From: Pseudomonadota bacterium
Lineage (GTDB): Bacteria; Myxococcota_A; Polyangia; Polyangiales; Polyangiaceae
NCBI GenBank assembly: GCA_023423895.1
Contig: JAFAER010000081.1
Coordinates: 1 to 64,000, forward strand
Direction of reading: 5' to 3'
Length of the DNA: 64,000 nucleotides
Part shown: positions 42,053 to 50,574 of the stretch, piece by piece
Numbering within the stretch: the stretch's first letter is position 1
How the letters are laid out: every line of letters starts with the position of its first letter
Notes under the pieces: generated by a model
What the model was told of the DNA's origin: nothing
Seen by the model: the letters and a program-made list of their open reading frames with translations, nothing else
Database searches by the model: none
Position numbers and translations under genes: made by a program

Positions 42053-42177
42053 CCACGCGCCGGCGTCCGCTCACAGCTCCGAACGAGCGCTGCGCGGGGG
42101 GAAATTGTCCACAAGTTGGTCGCTGCCATCCGAGGCGGCGAAGGCGCTGTCGTCCATTCGAACGGAGACGAAAATCA

Positions 42178-43296
42178 ATGTCGAAGAAAGTCCTCATCAC
42201 GGGAGGTGCCGGCTTCATCGGCTCGCACCTCGCGGACGAGCTGCTCGCGCACGGGCATACGGTGCGAGTGCTCGACAATCTCTCGCCACGGGTGCATCAG
42301 GGGGGGAAGCGTCCGTCTTATCTCGGCCAGGAGGTGGAGCTCGTCGTCGGTGACGTGCGCGATGGTGCGCTCGTCGAGCGCGCGCTCGAGGGGATCGAGG
42401 TTGTCTTTCATCTCGCCGCCGCGGTGGGCGCGGGCGAGAGCGTGTTCGAGATCGACCGCTGCATGTCGGCCAACAACGTGGGCACCGCGGTGCTCATGGA
42501 TCGTCTCGTCCGCTCGTCTGTCGAGCGACTGATCCTCGGTTCGAGCATGACGGTCTACGGCGAGGGCCTCTATCGCGATCCGTCCGGCTCGCCGATCGAG
42601 ATTCTGCGTCGTCGTCCCGATCAACTTCGTCGTTGCGAGTGGGATCCGACGGACAACGGCGAGCGCCTCGCACCGATGCCGACTCCCGAGTCGAAGACGC
42701 CCTCGATCGAAGGCTCGGTGTATGCCGGATCGAAGTACGACCAGGAGCGCATGTGCCTGCGCTTCGGTCGGGCCTTCGGCATTCCGACGATGGCGCTTCG
42801 CTTCTTCAACGTCTTCGGTGTCCGTCAGTCGCTCTCGAACCCGTACACCGGTGACCTCGCGCGGTTCGCGTCGAGGCTGCTCGCCGGACGTCGGCCGCTC
42901 ATCTCGGAGGACGGCGGCCAGCTCCGTGACTTCGTCGATGTTCGCGAGGTAGCCGCCGCTTGCCGGCTCGCGATGAGCAGCGACACGCGCCATGCGGTCA
43001 TCAACATCGGCAGCGGACGAGCCACCTCTCTCTTCGACATGGCTCGACGGATGGCCTCGGTGGCGGGTGTGTCGAAGCTCGCGCCGGAGATCACCGGCAC
43101 GTATCACATCGGTGACATCAGGCACTGCTTCGCCGACGTCGCCCGGGCCGAACAGGCGCTCGGGCATCGCTCCGAGGGGCACCTCGACGCGGGCTTGCTG
43201 GAGCTCCTCGACTGGGTCGCGAGCCAGACCCAGACGACGATGAAGAAGGCTTCCTACCCGACCTACGTTCAGCTCGACCTGGGGCTTGCATCATGA
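42178..43296 (+). CDS. NAD-dependent sugar-nucleotide epimerase/dehydratase (SDR), copy 2
   Basis: The 372-aa protein is a close paralogue of the 23022 product along its whole length: MSKKVLITGGAGFIGSHLAD, 'SSMTVYGEGLYRDPSG', 'GSKYDQERMCLRFGRAFG' (catalytic Tyr/Lys), 'ALRFFNVFGVRQSLSNPYTG' and 'EITGTYHIGDIRHCFADV'. Both share the unusual insertion between the Ser and Tyr of the active site (about 45 residues with 'LRRxEW'). It probably acts on the same or a sister nucleotide sugar. It overlaps the following HD-like gene by 4 bp and has its own sigma-54-like element. Confidence 0.83.
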   Translation: MSKKVLITGGAGFIGSHLADELLAHGHTVRVLDNLSPRVHQGGKRPSYLGQEVELVVGDVRDGALVERALEGIEVVFHLAAAVGAGESVFEIDRCMSANNVGTAVLMDRLVRSSVERLILGSSMTVYGEGLYRDPSGSPIEILRRRPDQLRRCEWDPTDNGERLAPMPTPESKTPSIEGSVYAGSKYDQERMCLRFGRAFGIPTMALRFFNVFGVRQSLSNPYTGDLARFASRLLAGRRPLISEDGGQLRDFVDVREVAAACRLAMSSDTRHAVINIGSGRATSLFDMARRMASVAGVSKLAPEITGTYHIGDIRHCFADVARAEQALGHRSEGHLDAGLLELLDWVASQTQTTMKKASYPTYVQLDLGLAS

Positions 43297-44306
43297 CCGC
43301 TGTTCTCTCGAAGGATCTCCGTTCGAACACCTCCGCGGCGTGGACGTCCGCCAGTATCGCTTCCGAGACGCCGCCCGCGTCCGGAGCAGAGCTTCGTGCC
43401 TCCGTACTTCCGCTCTCCGGCATGCCCTGGCGCAAGGCGCGTGGCGTCGTCGCGCAGGAGCTGTCGCGCGTTCGTCTCGTCGCCGACGCCGACGAGGAGC
43501 TCGATACGTCGAGGATCGAGCGTGAATTCCCGACCGTCACCATCGAGCGCGTCGAGACGTGCGACGCGCGCGAGACGCGCGACAAGTCGCAGCTCGTCAT
43601 CGACGACTTCGCGTGGCGCGGTGCATTCGACTTCCGACGCTTCGACGAGGCCGTCGAGAACGCTCGTCCCGTCAACAGCCTCACCGTCCGCGGCAGCGAT
43701 GCAGCAGGCGTCGCGTGTGAAGTGATGGCCCGCTACCAGCGTCTGGTCGCTCGCCGGAACGCTGCGTCGGCCGCTCCCATCTTCGACGCGGTGCTCGAGG
43801 CGCATGCCTCGGCGTTCGGCGCCGTCCGGTTCGATCTCGAGCACGCACTCGACACCTGGCAGTGGATGCTCCGGCTCGAACCGGAGATCGGCATGGCACC
43901 GCAGATCGCTGCACTGTTCCACGACATCGACCGACTCGAGAGCGATCTCCACGAAAGGATCGAGCACCGCGCGCATCGGGCCCTCGACGACGCGCAGGCA
44001 AAGCGCGGCGGCGAACGAGCTCTCGCGATCCTTCGGGGCCTCGGCATCGAAGAAGACGAGGCTCAGCGTGTACGGGATCTCGTCGGCGGACACGTGCAGT
44101 CGGAGCGGGACGCTGCCGTCCTCGACGACGCCGATGCGTTGTCGTTCCTCTCGCTGATGAGCCCGCGCTACGCGGACTACTTCGGGCTCGCACAGACGCG
44201 CCGCAAGGTCGCGTTCACGCTCGGTCGCCTCACCCCGGAGGCGCGCGAGAAGGTCTCCCTCTTCCGCCTCCGGCCGGACATCGAACGGTTGCTCCAGCCG
44301 GGATGA
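43293..44306 (+). CDS. HD/DUF4202-like protein, copy 2
   Basis: The 337-aa paralogue of the 34866 product. Shared segments include 'IEREFPTVTIERVE', 'VIDDFAWRGAFDFRRFDEAVE', 'TWQWMLRLEPEIGMAPQIAALFHDIDRLE' (split at the HD pair), 'DDADALSFLSLMSP' and 'AQTRRKVAFTL'. It has an extra N-terminal 45 residues without clear features; the overlap of its ATG with the epimerase stop supports this start. In this copy the gene directly follows the epimerase, whereas in the large operon ten genes separate the two, which argues for a functional link between the two proteins. Confidence 0.7.
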   Translation: MTAVLSKDLRSNTSAAWTSASIASETPPASGAELRASVLPLSGMPWRKARGVVAQELSRVRLVADADEELDTSRIEREFPTVTIERVETCDARETRDKSQLVIDDFAWRGAFDFRRFDEAVENARPVNSLTVRGSDAAGVACEVMARYQRLVARRNAASAAPIFDAVLEAHASAFGAVRFDLEHALDTWQWMLRLEPEIGMAPQIAALFHDIDRLESDLHERIEHRAHRALDDAQAKRGGERALAILRGLGIEEDEAQRVRDLVGGHVQSERDAAVLDDADALSFLSLMSPRYADYFGLAQTRRKVAFTLGRLTPEAREKVSLFRLRPDIERLLQPG

Positions 44307-44366
44307 CCGGCGCCGCCCCGCGTTCGAACCCATAGCGACGTCGCAGCGCGCCGACATCGGGCGGTC

Positions 44367-44386
44367 GCCACACGTGTACGTGTGGC
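44367..44386. promoter_or_regulatory. 20-bp palindrome upstream of the CheR/PAS gene
   Basis: GCCACACGT-GT-ACGTGTGGC has perfect 9-bp arms with a 2-bp centre, the size and symmetry of a dimeric regulator's operator. It lies about 100 bp upstream of the ATG at 44488, in the only gap between the epimerase cassette and the signalling genes. Confidence 0.55.
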
Positions 44387-44487
44387 CGTTCGATGTTCGG
44401 GCGCGTTGCGGTGCCGTGGCGCATGCGCTCGCTCGCGCGCGTGCGTGCTCTTCCGGGCGCGGGACGGATCCGCCGAGAGGCCGACGA

Positions 44488-46356
44488 ATGATTCACGGAC
44501 ACGAAAGCATCGACGAGTCCGGCGCGGGGGACGAACAGGACGAGCAGGAGCTCGACGCTTTGCTCGACTTCCTTCATCGCGATCGCGGCTTCGACTTCAC
44601 CGGTCACAAGCGGCCCAGCCTGCTGAGACGTGTCCGACGGCGCATGTCCGCCGTGGGTATGAGCTCTCTTGCGGCCTACCGCGACCATCTCGCGCTGAAC
44701 GAGGACGAGCTCGGGCATCTCTTCGACGTCCTCCTCATCAACGTCACGGCGTTCTTCCGTGACCCGCCGGCGTGGCAGGCACTCGCGAAGAGGTTGCCGT
44801 CGATCGTCGACCCCGACTCCTCGACGCCGATCCGCGTCTGGAGCGCCGGATGTTCTTCCGGGGAAGAGCCGTACACCTTGGCCATGGTCCTCTGCGAGAC
44901 GCTCGGGGAAGAAGCCTTCAGTCGTCGGGTGAAGATCTATGCAACCGACATCGACGAAGCGGCACTCGCGCATGCGCGCGTGGCCACGTACTCCAGCAGG
45001 GCGCTCGAGATGGTTCCCCCGGAGCTCGTCGAGAAGTACTTCATTCGAGCCGGTGACAACTTCGTCTTCAAACAGGAGCTCCGGCGAGACGTCATCTTCG
45101 GGCGCCACGATCTGTTGCAGGATGCACCGATTCCGCGCGTCGACGTTCTCACGTGCCGGAACGCGCTCATGTACTTCGACGCGCAGACGCAGGAGCGCAT
45201 CCTCCAACGCCTTCAGTTCTCGCTTGTCCCCAGCGGTGTGCTGTTCCTGGGGAAGGCGGAGATGTTGCTCTCGCACGCGAAGCTCTTCGTGCCCGTCGAC
45301 CTCAAGATGCGTCTCTTCGCGCCGATGACGAAGCCTGTGCGCCGTCGACAGAAGAGCGCTCCCGATGCCGACGACCGTGAGACGCCGAGTGCCGAGGAAG
45401 TGGCGCGTGCGGTGCTGCGGCAGCTCGCGTTCGAGGGCAGTCCCGTCGCACAGATCGTCGTCGATACGACCGGTCGTCTCGCGGTTGCGAATCAGCAGGC
45501 GTCGACTCTCTGCTCTCTGTCTCCGCTCGACATCGGTAAGCCGTTCCAGGAGCTCGGCATCTCGGCTCGGTGGACCGAGCTTGCGGCGAACGTCGAGCGT
45601 GTTCGTCTCGAACGGAGCGCGACGTGTATGAAGGAGGTGGAGCGCGTCCTCGCTAGCGGCGAGAAGACGTTCTTCGACATCGTCATTTCTCCGCTGCTCT
45701 CGGAGGCAGGGAGCCTCGTCGGGGTTCACGTTGCGCTCGTGGACGTCACGCCGATGCGTCGCATGCAGGTGGAGCTACGGCGAGCGAACCTCGAGCTCGA
45801 AGCGTCACAGGAAGAGCTGCGGGCAGCCCGCGCCGAGGTCCGCTCGACGCACCAGACCCTTCAAGCAACGAACGAAGAGCTGGAGACCACGAACGAAGAG
45901 CTACAGTCGACGAACGAGGAGCTCGAGGCCGTCAACGAGGAGCTGCAGTCGACGAACGAGGAGCTCCAGACGATCAACGAGGAGCTCCGACAGCGTGGGA
46001 CCGAGCTGAACGAGACCACTGCGTTGTTCGGCGCGGTGCTGGCGAGCTTTCGCGCGGGCGTCGCGGTGCTCGATCGCGAGCTTCGCGTCCAGGCCTGGAA
46101 CTCGAGGATGGTCGATCTGTTCGGCGTCCGCGCCCACGATCTCGTCGGGAAGTCCATAGCGAGCCTTGCGATCGGCCTGCCGGTGCGTGACATCGCGACA
46201 TCGCTCCGCGTCGCTCTCGACATGGATGAAGAATCCGAACGGACTATTGACTGCACGAGCGCGCACGGCAAAAGCATAGTTTGCAGGATCTGTGTGTCGC
46301 CTTTGAGGGGGGAGCACACGAGAGGGGTGATCGTTCTCGTGGAGGAGGTGGGGTGA
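44488..46356 (+). CDS. CheR-type methyltransferase with PAS domains and coiled coil
   Basis: The ATG at 44488 gives 622 aa. Residues 20-290 are a CheR methyltransferase (N-terminal helical part, 'VTAFFRDPPAW', SAM motif 'IRVWSAGCSSGEEPYTLAM', 'DVLTCRNALMYFD'). A PAS domain follows at about 325-430, then a long coiled coil made of near-perfect seven-residue repeats (TNEELQS, TNEELEA, VNEELQS and so on, about 455-520), and a second PAS domain to the end. This order equals the CheR-PAS part of CheB-CheR-PAS-kinase fusion proteins; the CheB methylesterase domain is absent here. The stop overlaps the kinase start (TGATG). Confidence 0.87.
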   Translation: MIHGHESIDESGAGDEQDEQELDALLDFLHRDRGFDFTGHKRPSLLRRVRRRMSAVGMSSLAAYRDHLALNEDELGHLFDVLLINVTAFFRDPPAWQALAKRLPSIVDPDSSTPIRVWSAGCSSGEEPYTLAMVLCETLGEEAFSRRVKIYATDIDEAALAHARVATYSSRALEMVPPELVEKYFIRAGDNFVFKQELRRDVIFGRHDLLQDAPIPRVDVLTCRNALMYFDAQTQERILQRLQFSLVPSGVLFLGKAEMLLSHAKLFVPVDLKMRLFAPMTKPVRRRQKSAPDADDRETPSAEEVARAVLRQLAFEGSPVAQIVVDTTGRLAVANQQASTLCSLSPLDIGKPFQELGISARWTELAANVERVRLERSATCMKEVERVLASGEKTFFDIVISPLLSEAGSLVGVHVALVDVTPMRRMQVELRRANLELEASQEELRAARAEVRSTHQTLQATNEELETTNEELQSTNEELEAVNEELQSTNEELQTINEELRQRGTELNETTALFGAVLASFRAGVAVLDRELRVQAWNSRMVDLFGVRAHDLVGKSIASLAIGLPVRDIATSLRVALDMDEESERTIDCTSAHGKSIVCRICVSPLRGEHTRGVIVLVEEVG

Positions 46357-48155
46357 TGTCTCTGCGAATCCGGAGGCGCGGGGCAGATGCGTTCGCAGAT
46401 CGCATCGAGTCGTTCGCGTCGTCGATGCGGTCTGGGGAAGAGCGGGCTGCGAAGCTCCTCGGACCGAAGCCGGGCCTCGAACAGGATCCGGTGGTCCTGC
46501 GTGAGGCGCTCGATACGTTGCGCGTGCAGCACGAAGAGCTGCTCGTGGCCGAGGAGGAGTTGCGTGCCCAGCTCGACGAGCTCGGACGTATGGGGCTTCG
46601 CCTCGAAGCCGAGCGCGAACGGTATGCCGACCTGTTCGAGCGCGCGCCGGACGCCTATCTCGTGACCGACCGGTTTGGGGTCGTCCGCGATGCCAACGCG
46701 GCAGCGGTGCAGTTGTTCTGCCTCGAGATGCGCTTTCTTCGAGGCAAGCCGATATCCGCCTTCATCGATCCGGCCGAGGTGCGTCCGATGAACGACGCGC
46801 TCGACGCGCTCGAGCGGGGAACGACCAAGCTCCTCGACCTCGCGGTTCGTCCGCGTGGTGGCGGCGAGCTGAACGTGACGGCCCATGTGTCGCTGACGTC
46901 ACGCGGGCAACGTCTGCTCTGGATCCTGCGACCCGCCGAGCGTGCGCCGGCTTCCGTCAGTGGCGACGGTGCGCAGGATCTCGCCCGAGCGCTGCGCGAC
47001 AAGGAGGAGCTACTCGTGCGCGAGCGGCGCACGCGTGAGGAGCTCGAACGCGCGAACCGAGCGAAAGACCGCTTCATCGCGGTGCTCTCCCACGACCTGC
47101 GCGCTCCGTTGAATGCCATCCTCGGCTGGACGCAGCTCCTTCGTCGCGAGGTCCTCGATCAGGCAGCTCGCAACCGCGCGTTCGAGACGATCGAGCGGAA
47201 CGCGAGGACGCAAGCAAACCTGATCGAGGAGCTCCTCGACATCTCGCGGATGGCGGCCGACCGGATCCAGCTCGCGTTGGCGCCGGTGGACATCGGCGCG
47301 CTGGTGCAGCGCGTGGTCGAGGGAGCGATCCCGCGCGCAGCCGAGATCGGCCTCGACCTGTCGTTCGACGTCGAACCGGATCTCATCGTGATCGCGGACC
47401 GACAGCGCCTCGAGCAGGTGCTCATGAACCTCCTGTCGAACGCACTCAAGTACACGCCTGGAGGCGGGCGAATCCTCGTCGAAGCAAAGCGCGATGGCGC
47501 GCACGTGCGGCTCGTCGTGCGCGACACCGGCAAAGGCATCGCGCCCGATCTGATCGGACACGTGTTCGAGATGTACACGCAGGAGCGCAACTACGCCTCG
47601 GCGCGAAGCGGCCTGGGCCTCGGGCTCTATATCGTCAAGCAGCTCGTCGAGCTCCAGGACGGCAAGGTGACGGTCGAGAGCGAAGGGGACGGGAAGGGCG
47701 CGGCGTTCACCGTCATGCTTCCGCTGCGCGACGAGCTCGTCGTCGCGCCGAGTGAGCACGTCGTGGAGCCCGGCCACAGCTTGCGCGATCTCCGCGTCCT
47801 CGTCGTCGACGACGAAGAAGACTCCCGTGAGCTGATGGCGACCATCCTCCGCCGCGCTGGTGCGGATGTGGCGTGCGCGTCCGGCAGTCACGCCGCGCTC
47901 GAGCTCTTCGGCCGGTGGACGCCCGACGTCATCGTCAGCGACCTCGCCATGCCCGGCGGTGATGGATGCGAGCTCGTCGCAGAGATCCGCAAGCGCGACT
48001 CCGGCGTCGCTGCGCTCGCGGTGAGCGGTTTCACCGCGGATCGTGATACGGACCGCGCGCTCGCTGCGGGGTTCGACGTTCACGTCGGCAAGCCGATCGA
48101 CGCGGCAGAGCTGGTCGAAGCCGTCCACGAGGCCGCGCGGCTTCGCCATCATTGA
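46356..48155 (+). CDS. Hybrid sensor histidine kinase with PAS and C-terminal receiver
   Basis: The 599-aa protein has no transmembrane segment. A coiled coil (about 45-90) leads into a PAS domain (about 90-195), then HisKA with 'LSHDLRAPLNAILGW' (H246), HATPase with 'NLLSNALKYTPGGG', 'DTGKGI' and 'GLGLGLYIVKQL', and finally a receiver domain (from about 485) with 'VLVVDDEEDSREL' and the phosphoacceptor in 'VSDLAMPGG'. The strong ribosome-binding site GGAGGAGGTGGGG lies inside the upstream gene. It very likely works with the CheR/PAS protein as one split signalling complex in the cytoplasm. Confidence 0.9.
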   Translation: MSLRIRRRGADAFADRIESFASSMRSGEERAAKLLGPKPGLEQDPVVLREALDTLRVQHEELLVAEEELRAQLDELGRMGLRLEAERERYADLFERAPDAYLVTDRFGVVRDANAAAVQLFCLEMRFLRGKPISAFIDPAEVRPMNDALDALERGTTKLLDLAVRPRGGGELNVTAHVSLTSRGQRLLWILRPAERAPASVSGDGAQDLARALRDKEELLVRERRTREELERANRAKDRFIAVLSHDLRAPLNAILGWTQLLRREVLDQAARNRAFETIERNARTQANLIEELLDISRMAADRIQLALAPVDIGALVQRVVEGAIPRAAEIGLDLSFDVEPDLIVIADRQRLEQVLMNLLSNALKYTPGGGRILVEAKRDGAHVRLVVRDTGKGIAPDLIGHVFEMYTQERNYASARSGLGLGLYIVKQLVELQDGKVTVESEGDGKGAAFTVMLPLRDELVVAPSEHVVEPGHSLRDLRVLVVDDEEDSRELMATILRRAGADVACASGSHAALELFGRWTPDVIVSDLAMPGGDGCELVAEIRKRDSGVAALAVSGFTADRDTDRALAAGFDVHVGKPIDAAELVEAVHEAARLRHH

Positions 48156-48214
48156 TCGCGCATGTGCCGCGCTCGCGCTGCGGGCGCGGCACCGCTCCTG
48201 CACCACGACGACGC

Positions 48215-48439
48215 ATGAGCGAAGCCGAATCCGACCGCACCGGTCCGCGCGGTGCCAAGCCTGACGAGAACCCGGGCCGTCCCGACGAGCCTGGCGAGAC
48301 ACCTTCCGATCCGACGAGTCCGCGCGAGGTCGAGAACCCCGGCGATCCGGGACCGACCGTGCTCGTGCCGCCGGCGCAGCAAGACCCGCGAAAGAACCCC
48401 AAGATCCCTCCGCAGGGCAACCCTCCTCCCGGAGTCTGA
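48215..48439 (+). CDS. Small Pro-rich low-complexity protein (uncertain)
   Basis: A 74-aa frame starting at ATG 48215 encodes a hydrophilic chain dominated by Pro, Asp, Glu and Gly (for example 'NPGRPDEPGETPSDPTSP' and 'KNPKIPPQGNPPPGV'). It has a balanced acidic composition unlike the Arg-rich shadow frames around it, which is the main argument for it being real. It would be intrinsically disordered. No family was recognised. It follows the kinase by 60 bp. Confidence 0.4.
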   Translation: MSEAESDRTGPRGAKPDENPGRPDEPGETPSDPTSPREVENPGDPGPTVLVPPAQQDPRKNPKIPPQGNPPPGV

Positions 48440-48488
48440 CGCGGCCGGGCACGACACGTGCTGCGTCCGCATTGGAGGTTTGCTGTCC

Positions 48489-48857
48489 ATGCGATCGAGA
48501 ATGAAGAAGAGCAATGTCGCGCGCGGCCTGGGCTGGTTCAGCATCGGGCTCGGGCTCACGGAGATCATCGCGGGGAGAAAGCTGGCGAAGAGCCTCGGGC
48601 TCGAGCATCGCACCACGCTGATTCGCCTGTTCGGCCTGCGAGAGATCGTGAGCGGCGTCCTCGTACTGACGGGACGACACACGGCGCCGTGGCTCTGGCT
48701 ACGTGTCGCCGGCGACGCGCTCGACCTCGGAGTGCTCGCCACTGCGCTCGCGCCGAGCAATCCGAAGCGCGGCGCCGCAACGTTCGCGACGGCGAGCGTG
48801 CTCGGCGTGACCGCGCTCGACGTCGCGAGCGGGGCCGCGCACGCAGCGCGCGCGTGA
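48489..48857 (+). CDS. Small membrane protein of unknown function
   Basis: The ATG at 48489 gives 122 aa (a second ATG at 48501 is also possible). Three or four hydrophobic segments are predicted: 'LGWFSIGLGLTEIIAG', 'IVSGVLVLTGRHTAPWLWL', 'VAGDALDLGVLATAL' and 'ATASVLGVTALDVASGA'. The segment 'ARGLGWFSIGLGLTEIIAGRK' is reminiscent of the membrane part that precedes some cyclase/dehydrase (SRPBCC) proteins, but no soluble domain is attached here. Role unknown. Confidence 0.65.
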   Translation: MRSRMKKSNVARGLGWFSIGLGLTEIIAGRKLAKSLGLEHRTTLIRLFGLREIVSGVLVLTGRHTAPWLWLRVAGDALDLGVLATALAPSNPKRGAATFATASVLGVTALDVASGAAHAARA

Positions 48858-49123
48858 CACCGGGCGGGAGCGAGTCGCGGCCCCGACGGAGATCATGAGC
48901 CGCGCTCGTTCCCGAGCTCGCGTGTTCCCGTTTCCGTCTCGTGCGGAGTTCGCCACAGGGCGTGGCGGATGAGCGTTTCGCGAAGCTAGCGTGGAGCACG
49001 CGGGCGGAGTCGTGTGGAGCGCTTGCGGCGAGCGATACGCGCGGTTTGGTCGTGCGTGCGCTATGCGCTCCGTCCGCCACGCCGCACGAGCGCCTCGGAG
49101 CACGGCTTGCACGAGTCCGCGGT

Positions 49124-50494
49124 ATGAATTTGTCGCTGCCGAAGAGCCTGCTGCGAGTCGTGTCGAGGGACGATGACGATGGCGCAGGCTCTCACGACGC
49201 GAAGGTTCGCCGGATCGCGCTCGAGCTGAAGCGGCACGACGGACGGCGTCCGGTCTCTTTGAAGAAGAAGGCGGTCGCGCACCAGGTTCCGAAGCGAGGC
49301 GACAAGCGCCGCGAGGACGAAAAGATCGACATCAGCGATCTGGACCGGGTCCTCGAAATCGATCGCGTCGCGCGGACGTGTACCGCCGAGCCCGGCGTGA
49401 CGTTCGAGGACCTCGTCGACGCCACCATGGCCCACGGGCTCGTGCCGATCGTCGTCCCGGAGCTCAAGACGATCACCGTCGGGGGCGCCGTCTCCGGCTG
49501 CTCGCTCGAATCGATGTCGTTTCGATACGGCGGATTCCATGACACCTGTCTCGAGTACGAGGTCATCACGACCGACGGCAAGGTGCTTCGCTGTACACCG
49601 GAGAACGAGCACGGGCTCGTCTTCCAGATGATGCACGGCTCGTTCGGGACGCTCGGCGTCCTCTCGAAGCTGAAGTTCCGGCTCGTGCCGGCCAAGCCCT
49701 TCGTGAAGCTCACGTACGACACGTTCCGTACGCTCGACGACTACCTCGCCGCGATCCGGAGGCACTCCGCGGAGCTCGACGTGGACTTCATGGACGGGAT
49801 CATCCACGGGCCCGACAAGTTCGTGCTGTGCCTCGGCAACTTCGTCGACGAGGCGCCGTACACCCATCGCTACGACTGGGTGCGCGTCTACTGGCAGAGC
49901 ACCGGAAAGCGAACCGAGGACTACCTACGGACGGCGGACTACTTCTTTCGCTACGACCGCGGTGTCACGAACGTCCATCCGCGGTCGTTCCTCGGAAGGC
50001 TACTCTTCGGCAAGTTCATGACGTCCGCGCGGCTCCTTCGACTCGCCGACCTCCTGAACCGGTTCCTCCCGTCCGAGCGACCGACCGTCACCGTCGACCT
50101 CTTTCTGCCGGTGTCGAAGCTCGACGCCTTCATGCGCTGGTACCGCGGCGCGATCGATCACTTTCCGCTGTGGTGCGTGCCCTACAAGCGTGTCCGCCAC
50201 TACGAGTGGATCGCGAACGACTACTTCCGGGGCATCGAGGACGACCTGTTCCTCGACATCGCGATCTATGGCCTCGAGCAGCCCGTCGGACGCAACTACT
50301 ACGCGGAGATCGAGGCTGCGTTGCTGGACGTGAAGGGCATCAAGACGCTCATTTCGCACAACTTCTACGACGAGAAGACGTTCTGGAGGATCTGGAACAA
50401 GCCCAACTACGACGCAGTGAAGAGGGTCACGGATCGAAGGAACCTGCTCCGCGACCTCTATACGAAGACCTGCCGCGCGGCGCGAGGACTCTGA
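49124..50494 (+). CDS. FAD-dependent oxidase, DHCR24-like
   Basis: The ATG at 49124 gives 456 aa. The FAD-binding (PCMH/VAO-type) domain covers about 30-215 with 'TCTAEPGVTFEDLVDATMAHG', 'TITVGGAVSGCSLESMSFRYG' and 'HGSFGTLGVLSKLKFRLV'. The C-terminal part ('YDWVRVYWQSTGKRTEDYLRT', 'LWCVPYKRV', 'YYAEIEAALLDVKG') resembles delta-24-sterol reductase/DWARF1-type proteins. Some myxobacteria make sterols or related isoprenoids, so a lipid or isoprenoid double-bond reduction or oxidation is plausible. It is followed by the hemerythrin gene after 80 bp, possibly in the same transcript. Confidence 0.8.
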   Translation: MNLSLPKSLLRVVSRDDDDGAGSHDAKVRRIALELKRHDGRRPVSLKKKAVAHQVPKRGDKRREDEKIDISDLDRVLEIDRVARTCTAEPGVTFEDLVDATMAHGLVPIVVPELKTITVGGAVSGCSLESMSFRYGGFHDTCLEYEVITTDGKVLRCTPENEHGLVFQMMHGSFGTLGVLSKLKFRLVPAKPFVKLTYDTFRTLDDYLAAIRRHSAELDVDFMDGIIHGPDKFVLCLGNFVDEAPYTHRYDWVRVYWQSTGKRTEDYLRTADYFFRYDRGVTNVHPRSFLGRLLFGKFMTSARLLRLADLLNRFLPSERPTVTVDLFLPVSKLDAFMRWYRGAIDHFPLWCVPYKRVRHYEWIANDYFRGIEDDLFLDIAIYGLEQPVGRNYYAEIEAALLDVKGIKTLISHNFYDEKTFWRIWNKPNYDAVKRVTDRRNLLRDLYTKTCRAARGL

Positions 50495-50574
50495 CCGCGG
50501 GACTGCCACCTCGGGCTCGGAGCCGAGCGCGCTGGCGGAGAAGTGGAACGAGCACATCGAGGAGGTGATTGCTC

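Larger units (their letters stand above)
41713..42177. other. 465-bp divergent intergenic region
   Basis: This region separates the minus-strand fusion gene from the second epimerase gene. It contains a hairpin at 41894-41923 and a sigma-54-type element at 42037-42052. No gene was recognised; in-frame extensions of the epimerase upstream of 42178 lack conserved residues. Confidence 0.55.

Noticed and set aside
22319..44306. Glycan locus as a recent mobile island
   Set aside because: No integrase, transposase, tRNA or flanking direct repeats were seen, and base composition looks like that of the neighbours.
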